From: Lactarius indigo
Lineage: Eukaryota > Basidiomycota > Agaricomycetes > Russulales > Russulaceae
DNA: 64,000 nt
Reading direction: 5' to 3'
Assembly (NCBI GenBank): GCA_025766275.1
Contig: JAFKAC010000086.1
Coordinates: forward strand, 62,001-126,000
Shown here: positions 42,486-52,677 of the stretch, piece by piece
Layout of the letters: each line of letters begins with the position of its first letter
Position numbering within the stretch: the first letter of the stretch is position 1
Made by a program: the position numbers and the translations under genes
Notes under the pieces: generated by a model
Told to the model about the DNA's origin: nothing
Databases searched by the model: none
Seen by the model: the letters and a program-made list of their open reading frames with translations, nothing else

Positions 42486-43961
42486 ATGACCTCCACCCCG
42501 ATGACCGACACCACCCTCATCAATGTTCTCAGTAACCCTCAACTCGAAGCCACCCTCAAACGAGGGATTGTCACCATCGACATATCCGATGTCCCATGCC
42601 TATCACCACCACCATCAACTCCCCACTCTCCCCGATCCACCATAACCATTGACCCTGTCCCAATTGTCCCCCGCTCCCCAGAACAAGAACCAGGGGAGCT
42701 CACTCCGTCCACACCCGAGGAAGGCCAGTACTCACCAACGCCTCCTCCTCTCCAGAACCCTATTCCCCCACCAGAACCACTCGTACCATCACCTCCATCA
42801 TCCACACCCACCACTCCACCACCACCCCTAGAACCTTTCACCCCTGTCTGCGTCCACACTCTCATTGACTACAATCAACCCGATTCTCCCGCAGAAGATA
42901 CTGACAACCCTGGCGCCCCTTTCTTCCCAAACATCCAAGGGACACCGAAGTACTTCCCATTACAGATCCTGCTACCGGACGGAGGATCCAACACTGCGAA
43001 GTACATTTACTATCGCAAGGGATTCACCAAGGTAGTGGGAACAATGGGCGCTGGACAGCCACACTACAGCGGAGAGGTCTATCTCTCGACACTAAGGCCT
43101 AATGTCTCGGCTCCCCCCTTTATGGCAGAACAGCTCCAGTTCTTTGACCCCCACGATATTCGTGCTTGCACATTAGATGAAACACTCATCGAGCTCAACT
43201 CCCCACGTATTACTGCCAAAATAACCAGACTGCGCACAGGACTCTTAGCACTCAAGGAGCTAGACGAGAAGCATGAGCGACTAGAGGAAGACGCTTGTAA
43301 ACTGCGGTCAGAGTGGCTCACGGTAGACTTGATGCTGGCAAGCACCAAGAGGCATCTACAGTACGCGGGAGCCCTCACTACAATAGCAGATGAGTACGCT
43401 CGCATGACCACACTCCCAGCTCCACAATGTCATTCTCGATACACCATCCCCTTTTCTCCTCGACGCAGAGGACCGGTCGAATTCCCCCATCTCGCTGACA
43501 AGCCCCGACAACAGCGCTGTTATCACTGCAACAGCCCCCATCACATAGTACGCGACTGCCCCACTAGACCCCGGCCAGCGTGTCGGCACTGTCAAAGCCA
43601 AGAGCATCAATCCCACCACTGCATCTTCCACCGAGCAGAGATGGTCCATGAAGTCATCACCACACACCATGCAGAAGAGCGCATGCGCCAAGAAATGCCA
43701 CCCAAAGCCACCACCTCCTTTACAGTACCTTCACCACCAACTATTACGGCCGAAACTCAAGGAAGGTGGTGCGGACAGTGTTTCTGTACCAACACTAATC
43801 ACAATGAAATTCGATGCCCGCAATACAAGATGTGCCGAAAATGTGGCGCTTGCAGCCCCCTATTTTTCCTCAAAACTCATTACTGCCGTTTGGACATCTC
43901 CCCATGGCTGGAGAATGACTTGAACGCTGACATCTACGACCTCATCGACCCCGAATCCTGA
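42486..43961 (+). CDS. Element B third ORF (491 aa): accessory protein with coiled coil and zinc knuckles
   Basis: An uninterrupted ORF lies 47 nt after pol. It starts MTSTPMTDTTLINVLS. A Pro/Ser/Thr-rich region (about residues 40-135) is followed by a folded-looking module (KYFPLQILLPDGGSNTAKYI, YRKGFTKVVGTMGAGQPHYS, VYLSTLRPNVSAPPFMAEQL). A coiled coil follows (LDETLIELNSPRITAKITRL to KLRSEW). Then come Cys/His clusters CYHCNSPHHIVRDC and CRHCQSQEHQSHHC, a CQC-type cluster CGQCFCTNTNHNEIRC, and CRKCGAC. The arrangement parallels the post-chromodomain tails of A, C and D (hydrophobic P.G segment, VVG/VLG..G.G, KPLYA-like turn, long helix). No stop occurs although gag and pol of the same copy have eight. 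Function unknown; a nucleic-acid-binding role is inferred from the knuckles. Confidence 0.75.
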   Translation: MTSTPMTDTTLINVLSNPQLEATLKRGIVTIDISDVPCLSPPPSTPHSPRSTITIDPVPIVPRSPEQEPGELTPSTPEEGQYSPTPPPLQNPIPPPEPLVPSPPSSTPTTPPPPLEPFTPVCVHTLIDYNQPDSPAEDTDNPGAPFFPNIQGTPKYFPLQILLPDGGSNTAKYIYYRKGFTKVVGTMGAGQPHYSGEVYLSTLRPNVSAPPFMAEQLQFFDPHDIRACTLDETLIELNSPRITAKITRLRTGLLALKELDEKHERLEEDACKLRSEWLTVDLMLASTKRHLQYAGALTTIADEYARMTTLPAPQCHSRYTIPFSPRRRGPVEFPHLADKPRQQRCYHCNSPHHIVRDCPTRPRPACRHCQSQEHQSHHCIFHRAEMVHEVITTHHAEERMRQEMPPKATTSFTVPSPPTITAETQGRWCGQCFCTNTNHNEIRCPQYKMCRKCGACSPLFFLKTHYCRLDISPWLENDLNADIYDLIDPES

Positions 43962-43995
43962 AGTTGTGGCGACTTCAGGTCAGAAGGGGGGGTAA

Positions 43996-44580
43996 TGTTA
44001 CGAACTCTCTCCTTGGACTCGTTCTTTCTTCTCTTACTATCCCATTCCCAATACTTTACGAGCCCTGTATGACTACACAGACTTTACATTTACCTGGTTC
44101 CTATCGCGCGCCCTGCTTATTGATGTTCCCTTCTGATAAAGCTTGACATGTGCTAGTTTCCAACTCATTCCCACTCATGCGTGACCCTGCGTGATTTGCC
44201 TTTATTCTCTATATATCTATGCCTTGTTCTCCTTATGTCTATCCCTTTATCCCTTGATCTAATGATGGCACCATCTATTTGTAACAGCCATACAACCTGA
44301 CTTCTATTTAAGCCTAGTCGTATCTAGCTTGTACGGTAGACTAGACTTCTTGTGTAATACTACACTCATCTATATGCGGAACGCCTTCGTGCTTTTCCTG
44401 TCTCTCAACCCTTGCCTTTGCTAGACCTTCGCATCTTAGTTCCCCTCTACAGTCCAAGTGACTTGTGTCCTTGTGACTCTTGTGCATCACTATACTGAAG
44501 TCAAACCTCTGAGTTCGTACTCCCACATCCTTGACTGACTTGGTACAGGTCGTACTTAACGCCCCTGTAGTGGCGTTACA
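43996..44580 (+). repeat. 3' LTR of element B
   Basis: It starts TGTTACGAACTCTC after a G-rich tract (AGAAGGGGGGGTAA) and ends GCGTTACA. It is followed by the CCTAG duplication (44581-44585) and the rest of the C LTR. Confidence 0.93.
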
Positions 44581-44585
44581 CCTAG

Positions 44586-44733
44586 TACTACTATCATGCA
44601 GTTTGGAATCTGCTAGAACTGACCCACTACTGCTCCATGCTCGTGACTATCCTACTGACTAAGTCCATGACTAATACTACCTTACTATCGTAGTCACAAC
44701 TGTTATAGTAAGGGTCCATGTCAGAATGTAACA
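44586..44733 (-). repeat. 3' LTR of element C, proximal piece
   Basis: Together with 26593-26900 this gives 456 bp, exactly the length of the intact 5' LTR at 52217-52672. It ends GTAACA at 44733. TCACCCCCTTTTCAGC follows, which is the polypurine tract on the element strand. Confidence 0.93.
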
Positions 44734-44839
44734 TCACCCCCTTTTCAGCATGAGACTCCCAGGCTCACTGAAAGTTGCAAGCCAGCCACATGTGCTGTTC
44801 ATCCTCTAGGCATGCAAAGATGTTGGCTCTCTCGAGATG

Positions 44840-46903
44840 TTAGATGCAGTCCATCTTGTCATCCCTTGCTGAGATTGCCATGGCCTTGAGCTGACATATG
44901 TGTGTGGCCAGCCGTTCTTCTTCATATGCTGTGGCCTGATAATGTGTCACCTCTGCCACTAGGGACTTGTCCCCAATGTGGTTGAGTGCATGGTCTGTGA
45001 TCTTGTCGGACGCAAGGATGACAAGATCCTTGTGGGTGATGAGGGCACATCCTGCAGCCGACAGCATCAGATGGGCGTATAATGGTTTGTTGTAGAGGTG
45101 GGGAGAGCCTGGAATAATTCCAAGTACAAATGGGTTCACACCTGATACAATCTGAACGTGACTCACATTCATCTCTACAACTCCATCGGGTCTGGTGATT
45201 GGGAAGTGAATGTAATGGGATCCCTGATTTGCCCAGAACCCTTCAGGCGCAAGGACCTGCGCAGGGTCCTGCTCACGGGTGATGGGGGTGTGTAGTGCGA
45301 CACCAGGCAGTTGCACACATCCTCAAGACATGGGGGTTCCATCAGTGTGGACAAGCCAAGGGGTGATTCGGGAATCAGTAGGGTGGCTGTGCGTTCAAAG
45401 AAGGGGGTGCCTAGCTGGGTAGTAATCTCCATCTTCAATGTGAGCTTTGTTGTTCAGTAATGCAGCCTGCACTGCTGCAGCTCACTCAATCTCTTCTGTG
45501 CTAACCGCAATTGTTCGTTGGCCCACTCCTTTGCCACTCTCTGCCAATCCTCCACTACTTTGTCCTCCACTTGGGTCTTCAAGGGCCCATTTGGCAAGGA
45601 GAATTCCCCATGTGCTGATAAGGTCATCACCCAGGGGGATGACTGTGACAGGCTCGCAATTGCCGTTGTCATCTCTGAAGATGTGAGCAATGGCATGCTC
45701 AATGTCTGGCTGCTGTGTTGGGTCAGGGAATCTCTGTAGGACATTAGCCCATTCTTGAGTGGTGATATACCCAGTTTGCATGTCACCAGGTGTGTACAGA
45801 GTGAGCTGGACCTGTTGAATCATGGTTTCTTCATTGTCTTGGATGAGGGCAGTGGCGTCTTGTGTGACTTGGTTGAGGAGGATTGCCATGGTGACATGTC
45901 TGAGAGGAGAGGTGGGCATAGAAGTTCGAGAGGAGCAAATGTAGAGGGGATACTCCTCTTGGTTACTTGCAGACTGGCTTATAAGGTGTCTTGTCATTGT
46001 CCGGCCCACTTGATATGAGGCTATTGCTTCCAGAGCAAACACGTCGTCTTTGTCAACCCACTGATTCTCCAAGTCTGGATACCCCTTCCATTTGATGAGA
46101 TATTGAAGTTTCTTGCAGCAGCTGAAGTGCCAAGAATTGAGAATGGCTTCGACTTCATATTCCTCCTCTCCTTCTACCAAATCTGGTGGTGGGCGAGGGA
46201 AATTTTCTCCATGAAGGGTTGTGCTTTTGTACGGCATGAGAAGATTGGTATGAAACACTGGGTGGATGCTCCACTGTGTGGGAAGTTCAAGGTGATAGTT
46301 GTAAGGGGACATCACCTGGACAACTTTAAATGGTCCATGGCGTTGCACTGCCAATTTCGCTGTTGGTTGATTGGTTTGGAGGTATTTGCCTTCTAGTCAT
46401 ACCTGGTCTCCAACTCAATAATGTGGAGTATCTTTGTGCTTGATCCAGCTATCTTGCGCCCTTTTGATAAGGTCTTGTGCCATCTGCTGTGCTTCTTTCA
46501 ATTGTGTTAGCCTGGTGATCACATTTGGAATGGGAGATGGCTTATCTGTCCAATCAGCAGTTGGATTGTACCCCATCAGAAGCATAAACAGTGACTGTTT
46601 TGTGTGTTCATGAGGCCAGTTGTTATGAGTGAATTCGGTGATTGGTAGATATGCCACCCAGTTATCTTGGCACTTGTTGGCCCAGAAGCACAAGTACTGC
46701 TCCAGCCACTGATTGGTGCATTCCAAAGGTCCATCCATGCGTGGGTGATATGCGGTGGATATGTTCTGCTTGACACCTAAGATTCAGCATGTCTCTCTTG
46801 TGAATTTGAACGTAAAATGGGGGTCGTGGTCACTGATGATCTTACATGGCAGTCCGAATCACTTGAATACATGATTTATGTACAGGATGGTGGTTTCTTC
46901 AGC
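44840..46903 (-). pseudogene. Element C pol, 3' part: integrase end, chromodomain and C-terminal module
   Basis: The integrase continues after the solo LTR (DHDPHFTFKFTRETC, NISTAYHPRMDGPLECTNQW, TEFTHNNWPHEHTKQSLF), with stops where Trp or Arg is expected. The chromodomain lies near 46190-46020 (EEYEVEAILNSWHF, LIKWKGYPDLENQWVDKDDV). The module follows: TTQEWANVLQRFPDP, a TGA near 45480, DGDYYPARH, and then REQDPAQVLAPEGFWANQGS, HYIHFPI, SHVQIVSGVNPFVLGIIPGS and LYNKPLYAHL. It ends with a helical tail and a stop at 44840. The match to A in this module is recognisable throughout although the two families differ strongly in gag. Confidence 0.85.
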
Positions 46904-47621
46904 TGTAATGTTACAGTAGGAACATTCAGCTCGGTGTGAGCAAGTCTGGTCTTTCTATGTCAATGAGCGAGGGTTCAGCCAGTAGTGGCAAGGTTTAAGT
47001 GGTTAACAAGGATCTCAGAGTATGACACAATACTCAAGATGTGAGTGGAGTTCAGGGGATTCAAGGGGTTCAGTGGTTCAGCAGAGAGTTACCCCAAGGG
47101 AATGGGAAAACAATGTATATTGTGATGGTAAAGAAGTCAAGGCTAAGGATACAAGCTACTTAGGGCCACAACTTATATAGAAAAAGGTTTGTTTGTGCAG
47201 AACAAACAAATGGTGCAATCTGCAGCAAGTGTGAGAAGTAACACAGCAATCTGCAGCAAGTGTGAGAAGAAAGTACAACAATCCACAGCAGGCATGGGAA
47301 AAAGAAGAAGACATGCACAGCTATCCACAGTAAGTGTGAGAAGAATCAAGGATATAAAAGGCAAGTGAGACATGTCTCAGTTTTAACAAAAGTGAGACAC
47401 CTGCCATAAAAGGGTGCATTTAGCCCAAGTATAGTAGTAATAAAGACTTATAAGGACAATGAGTGTCTCATTGTCTCACTTTGCACTAGGAGAGAATCTT
47501 AAGGCTCCTAGTGCGCAGCAAGTCCAAGAAAGGGAAAGCCAAGAAAGGAAAGACTTTCCTGCAAATGCAAGTGTAAGTAAGAAATTAAGGTAAAGTCGAA
47601 AAACAAGTCCAGTCCATAACA
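46904..47621 (-). repeat. Solo LTR of another family (718 bp) in element C, TSD TCAGC/TCAGT
   Basis: On the plus strand it starts TGTAATGTTACAG and ends GTCCATAACA. The flanks TCAGC (46899-46903) and TCAGT (47622-47626) differ by one transition at what would be a CpG in the ancestral integrase sequence. Removing it rejoins the integrase frame (NEEITT...AEETT). The internal part repeats a GCAAT/CTGCAGCAAGTGTGAGAA motif several times (47216-47345). Confidence 0.85.
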
Positions 47622-50218
47622 TCAGTGGTGATCTCCTCATTACAGGAAATGAATATGGATGCCTTGCTACAGTCATGATCTGTAATGGTCAGGATGCTGT
47701 TGTAACCCTGGGAAACTGGTAATTTAGTAATAAAGTCCAATGCAATGGTGTGGAGTGGTGGAGCATCCATTAAGGGAGTGATGGGGTGTAGTGGAGTGTG
47801 GGTTGATCTTGTATTGACTTTGTTTCATTGACATTTGGCACATCCTGTGACATATTTGTATGCATCGCGGCGGAGGCGGGGCCACCAGTAATGTCGCTCT
47901 ACAATCTGTTGCATCCAACTGATGCCTGGATGTCCATGGACTGGGGGGTCGTGATGGTCATGGATAATTGCTCGGTACATGGACATGGGTCCAGTAACTA
48001 CCAGACATCCTTCCTTTTACCATTCGCCTTCTATTTTCTTCAGTTGGTGGGCATCCACTCAGTGCTTGATGATACTGGGGTCTTGTTGATGTCTTGGTTG
48101 TTGTAGCATTGGATGTATTTCCAATGCTCAGGCGACATTAACTGCTCGTATGAATACTTCAGGTGGTAGGACGACTACACCTTGGTTATCCCCTTCTCCT
48201 TGGTCATAGTCTGGTCACCTAGAAAGTGCGTCTGCCCTTCTGTTGTTCTTCCCCTTGATATGATGGATTTTGAAGTCATACTCCACTAGTTCCAGCACTT
48301 CTCTGGCAACCCTTCTGCTGATCTTCTGTGGGGTTTTCCAGTATTGGAGGTTTAGATGGTCAGAAAATATTTTGATTTTGTGTGGTGATCCTGCAAGCAG
48401 GGGTCTCCAATGTTGAAGTGCTTTTACAATGGCCAGGAGTTCTAGGTTGTAAATATTGTAATTGTGTTCCGCTTCACTTAGCGTCATGGAGTAGTATCCT
48501 ATGGGGTGCTTGCACCTGTCATTTTTCTTTTGTAGGAGAATGGCACCTACCACGTATCCTGAAGTGTCCACCTCTAACTCAAACTGATCCTGCAGGTGAG
48601 GGTGTGCCAGTACCGGTTCTTCGGTGACAAGGCATTTGAGTGTTTGAAATGCATTGTCCTCTTCCTTGGTCCATCTCCATTCCATGTCTTTTCTTGTTAG
48701 TTTGTTTAGTGGTCAGGCATGGGTTGCAAAACCTTGGATGAATAAGTGGTAAAAGTTACAGAAGCCTAGGAATGAGCATATGTCCCTGACTTTTGTTGGT
48801 GTTGGCCAATCTCTAATGCCGTGTACTTTTACCAGGTCCATACGTGTTACCCCCTTTTCAAGGATTACCCCCAGGTAATCCATCCGAGGTTGGTGGAACA
48901 AGCACTTCTCAAGTTTGAAGTATAAGTCGTGTTCCTCTGTGATGCAAAGGACGTCCATAACGGCGGCAATATGCACATCTGAACCATAGCCTTCCCGTGT
49001 GGCAATGCCAATGTCATCCATGTAGACCCATGTGACTGTCCCTAGCTGTTCGTGTTTTGCAATAGTGTCCCAATAGATATGGTTCATCATTGTCTGGAAG
49101 GTGGCAGGGGAGTTAGTGAGGCCAAAGAACATGACCATGGGCTCAAACAGCCCAAATTTGGTCTTGAAGGCTGCCTTTTCTTGGTCACCATCCTGTATGT
49201 GAATGTTGTTATACCCCCATCAGATGTCAAGTTTGGTGTAGATGTGTGCGTTGCTGAGGTCATAATTGAGGTCCTGAATGAGTGGAAGTGGGTATTGATT
49301 GTGGATGGTATGTGAATTGATTATGCAATAGTCCTGTATGGGGCGCAGCTTTCCGTCCTTCTTTTTGACAAAAAAGAAAGATGATGTGTACGGCAAGATG
49401 GAGGGGCATAAGTATCCCTGTTGGAGCTTTTCATTGAGAAACTCCTTTAACTTCCCTTCTTCTTCCCAAGTAAGTGGGTATATTTTGCAGTTGATAGTGG
49501 CAGGCATCCCTGGTTTGAAGTCGTTAGCATGATCCCATGGTCTCGCCAGTGGAAATCATTGAGACACCTCTTCGTTGAAGAGCTTGTGGAAGGCATGATA
49601 TTCAACTGGTAGTTTGACTTGCTTCTCACCCTTGCGAACTTGAATAGCGAGTTTGGTGGATGTAGTTGCATGAATGTGCATGTCTTCTAGTTCCTCGACG
49701 ATACTGTCTTTTTTGTTGTCAGTAAGAGCAGATGCGATGACAATTTGTCGCTCTTGACTGTCCTGGGTACTGATGACAACCAGCATCACTTCTTCATGTA
49801 TTGCTGCGTCCCACCAGTTGATAGTGGGTTTGTATGTGGCTAACCATGGATATCCGAGGACGATGTCTTCATCCCCAAGGTCCATAATTAAAAACCTCAT
49901 GGTCCTGTGGTATCCTTTCACATAGATGTCAAGATCTGAAAAATGAGTGATGGACCCAGCTTTGTTCTCCGTATTATCTATATTCCATATTTTGTGTGCT
50001 TGGGGTAGGGTTTGAGTTCCTATTCCCATTTTTGATGCAAATTTCGGGTGTATGAAGTTGTTGGTGGCTCCCGAATCCACCAATGCTTTTATGTCGGCCA
50101 TTTGGTAATTCATGCAAATTGAAACTGGAATTCAAAGATATCAAAAGCACATCATGATTACAGAATTGCAGTTTAAAGCCCTCACCCAGGCCAATGGGTT
50201 CAGGTGCTCCAAAAACCC
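47622..50218 (-). pseudogene. Element C pol, 5' part: protease, RT, RNase H, integrase start
   Basis: The frame begins at the frameshift heptamer (50212-50218). The protease reads ALVDSGATNNFIHPKFASKM and DIVLGYPWLATYKP. The RT has KKDGKLRPIQDY and FFGLTNSPATFQTMMNHIYW, with an intact YMDD near 49025. RNase H has EVDTSGYVVG and DHLNLQYWKTPQK. The integrase HHCC region is near 47960-47840. TGA/TAG stops occur near 49560, 49220, 48715, 48220 and 47840, mostly at Arg or Trp positions. The frame is cut at 47621 by a solo LTR. Confidence 0.9.
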
Positions 50219-52130
50219 TCTTCTCCCCACAGATCCTATAGTATCAGGTCTTTTACGTCGTCCAGGGCATTCGCTACTCCAGTCAACCATTCCTTAGCTC
50301 ATTCTTCTGCTGTTTTGCCTGTCAATGCTGCCTGGATTTGGGTGGGCAGTGGTTCTTGCTTATAATAGTCTGTTTCAGCAACCTGTATGTTGGATGGTCT
50401 GGCTACCCCGGTATTTGGCTGCCACTGTCATGGTTGTCTAGGGTAGGGACAGTTTTGTGAGAGATGCCCTGGCATATTGCAATTATAGCAGAGTACTGTC
50501 CTAAGGTCCCATCAGGATCCTCCCCGTCCTCTCCCCCTTACTCCTGGCCTGCCTCTTGGTGGGAAGGGGGGTAAATTGATATATGGGGGTTTGCCATAGT
50601 CAATTTCTTCCAACCCTGCTAACCGTGCCTTGGCCCTGGTTCTGTCTGCAGAAGTGTCCATGGCCCAGGGGTTTGTGAGGTTCTGGGGGATGGTCCACCC
50701 TGCATTACTGGTCTTGTTCTTGTTCTTCGAGGTGTCTTTGTAGTTGTCGAGTCGTGCGCACATGTGAATGTAGTTCTTCTGCCTCCTGAGCACTGCTTCC
50801 TTCCACTGATTGAATGTTTCTGGTTTGTCGAGATCATACACTTGCTTGTACAGCTTCTTGGGTATACTGTTGGTCAAAAGGTCAATGGTTTGGGGATCAT
50901 TGAGCCAGTATCCAGCTTTTCATGCTGCTTCTTCAAATTCATTGATGTATTTGTTGATGTCCCCATCCACCATCTTTAACCCTTTCCTTAGAAGCACTTG
51001 AGCCTGTTCTTTTTCGAGCGTGTTTACAAACCTTTGGTTGAAGCCATCTACAACCCCATCCCACAGGGCTTGCATGTGTTGGTCTATCCCTTGTTGTATT
51101 TGTCGATTTAACCATTTGAGGTAAGACAGGACCCATTCGCTGATGGTGGTCCCTTTGATGTAGGAGAGGAAGAGGAGCAGTTGTTGGTAATCGTTCCTCA
51201 TAACTGAGGCATTGAGATTCATGCCCCAATAGACGTGCCATTGCATTAAGAAGGTGTCAAATTTAGTGTGATCACTGTCAAATATAGATAGGGGCTCACC
51301 TGTTAGCTTTTTGTGTCCTCCTCCTATGGGTGGTCCCCCTCCTGCTGGTCCTCCTGGCAGTCCACCTCCTCCTGCTGGTCCTCCCCTTGGCACATCCAAA
51401 GGGACTCCCCTTCCATCACATCAATATGGAAAATTGTCCCTGGGTGGTCCTCCTCATCCCAGAGGTGGGTCCAGCGGTATGTTTCTGGGCCCCCCCAAGG
51501 GAGGGTCTGGTTGATCTGGTCCTATTGCTCTGAAGATGGCTGCGTCATCTGCAGTCATACATACGCCGGTTTTGGGGTTTATGGGAAGTAGATGCATTTG
51601 TGATTCTTGGCGGATGGCTTCCACTGCTTCCCTTGCTACTTGGTCTCACATTGTTATAATCTCTTGTTTGGTCATAGTGGTGGTTGCCATTTCTGCTGCT
51701 GGTGATCGTATGTGGATAATTTCCAGTTGTTTGGTGATGTGTAATGACTCAGCTTGTTGGATGGTGTATTGTTTGATAGGCCCAACACTCTGTGGCCACA
51801 CTTCTTCACTCACTTCGTCTTCTCCGGTTTCTTCACTTACTGCTTCTTCCATGGAGTGTTCTCGTAGTTGTCTGTTCATGGGCCCCCAGTCTGCTCTTGA
51901 ATTCTGGTGGCATGCATCGATGTCGCACTGATAATTCCTTCCTGCTGGTCATACAACGTCCCAGCGATGGTCTATAGGGTTCCACATAATTTCTACCCAG
52001 CACAGGTGATCAAAATTGAACTCAACAGGTCTGAACCTTGTTGGTCCATTGAACTCTACAAAGTACCTGGTTTCATCTCCTCGTTCTCGCCAATGAGCAG
52101 CTCCTAAGAATCATGTTGGTATGTTGTGGT
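50212..52130 (-). pseudogene. Element C gag
   Basis: The frame can be followed from about 52130 (WMSFHPYHLEWRGDHNIPT) with several TGA stops. It includes the segment FVEFNGPTRFRPVEFNFDHL shared with A. A Gly/Pro-rich linker (51399-51310) precedes the gag core (FDTFLMQWHVYWGMNLNA, LSYLKWLNRQIQQGI, EKEQAQVLLRKGLKMVDG). The zinc knuckle is CYNCNMPGHLSQNC (near 50490-50450). The end overlaps pol at the heptamer G GGT TTT (50218-50212) in the same codon phase as in A and D. Confidence 0.87.
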
Positions 52131-52203
52131 CTCCTCTCCACTCTAAGTGGTAGGGATGGAAGCTCATCCACTGGTCTCAGGTAGTGATTGTCGCCACAAT
52201 GGT

Positions 52204-52214
52204 ATCTTGGTCTT
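52204..52214 (-). promoter_or_regulatory. Putative self-priming site of element C
   Basis: On the element strand AAGACCAAGAT lies two bases after the 5' LTR. The LTR carries its exact complement (plus-strand 52409-52419), about 30 nt downstream of a TATTTAAG motif. Confidence 0.7.
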
Positions 52215-52216
52215 AA

Positions 52217-52672
52217 TGTAACACTGTCATGACATTAGCTCGACTTGAGCTCAGGAGGGCTATGATCACTTAGCTAAGCACATCAACAGATGTATGGTAC
52301 GAAGGCAATCCCAGACACACACAAGTGCTGGATAGGATAGTGACACTCTCAAAGAGAGTAAGTCACACACAGACTCTGATCTGAAGAGGAGATAGATGAT
52401 GATTGAAGAAGACCAAGATGCCCAATCTTGGTCTCCACAGCACATCTTAAATACAACAAGAAAGCAGGCTTTAAAGTGCTGCTGATATGTGTCTGACAAG
52501 TCGCATAAAGTACTCAAACCCTAGTACTACTACTATGCAGTTTGGAATCTGCTAGAACCGACCCACTACTGCTCCATGCTCGTGACTATCCTACTGACTA
52601 AGTCCGTGACTAATACTACCTTACTATTGTAGTCACAACTGTTATAGTAAGGGTCCACATCAGAACGTAACA
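52217..52672 (-). repeat. 5' LTR of element C
   Basis: On the plus strand it starts TGTAACACTGTCATGAC and ends CAGAACGTAACA; 456 bp. It is followed by the GATAA target duplication and the integrase of D. Confidence 0.93.
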
Positions 52673-52677
52673 GATAA

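Larger units (their letters stand above)
26901..44580 (+). mobile_element. Gypsy element B (Ty3/gypsy chromovirus), inserted in the 3' LTR of C
   Basis: The 5' LTR is 26901-27486 (586 bp) and the 3' LTR is 43996-44580 (585 bp). CCTAG flanks both ends (26896-26900 and 44581-44585). Element A is inserted in its integrase. Internal order: primer site 27489-27499, gag, pol in the -1 frame, and a separate third ORF before the polypurine tract near 43982-43995. Several TGA/TAG stops and a mutated polymerase active site show that it is dead. The LTR differences I checked are mostly at CpG sites (for example CATT/CGTT, CGAT/CAAT). Confidence 0.94.
26593..52672 (-). mobile_element. Gypsy element C (Ty3/gypsy chromovirus), inserted in D
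   Basis: The 5' LTR is 52217-52672 (456 bp). The 3' LTR is 26593-26900 plus 44586-44733 (also 456 bp), split by element B. GATAA flanks the element on both sides (26588-26592 and 52673-52677). It is inserted in the integrase of D. It carries gag, pol and a C-terminal module with multiple TGA stops. Its pol also holds a solo LTR of another family at 46904-47621. Its gag and LTR sequences are clearly different from A and D, so it is a separate family of the same lineage. Confidence 0.93.

Noticed and set aside
42486..43961. Envelope gene in element B
   Set aside because: Position after pol would suit env, but there is no signal peptide, no transmembrane segment and no cleavage site; the Cys/His clusters and coiled coil suggest a soluble nucleic-acid-binding protein.
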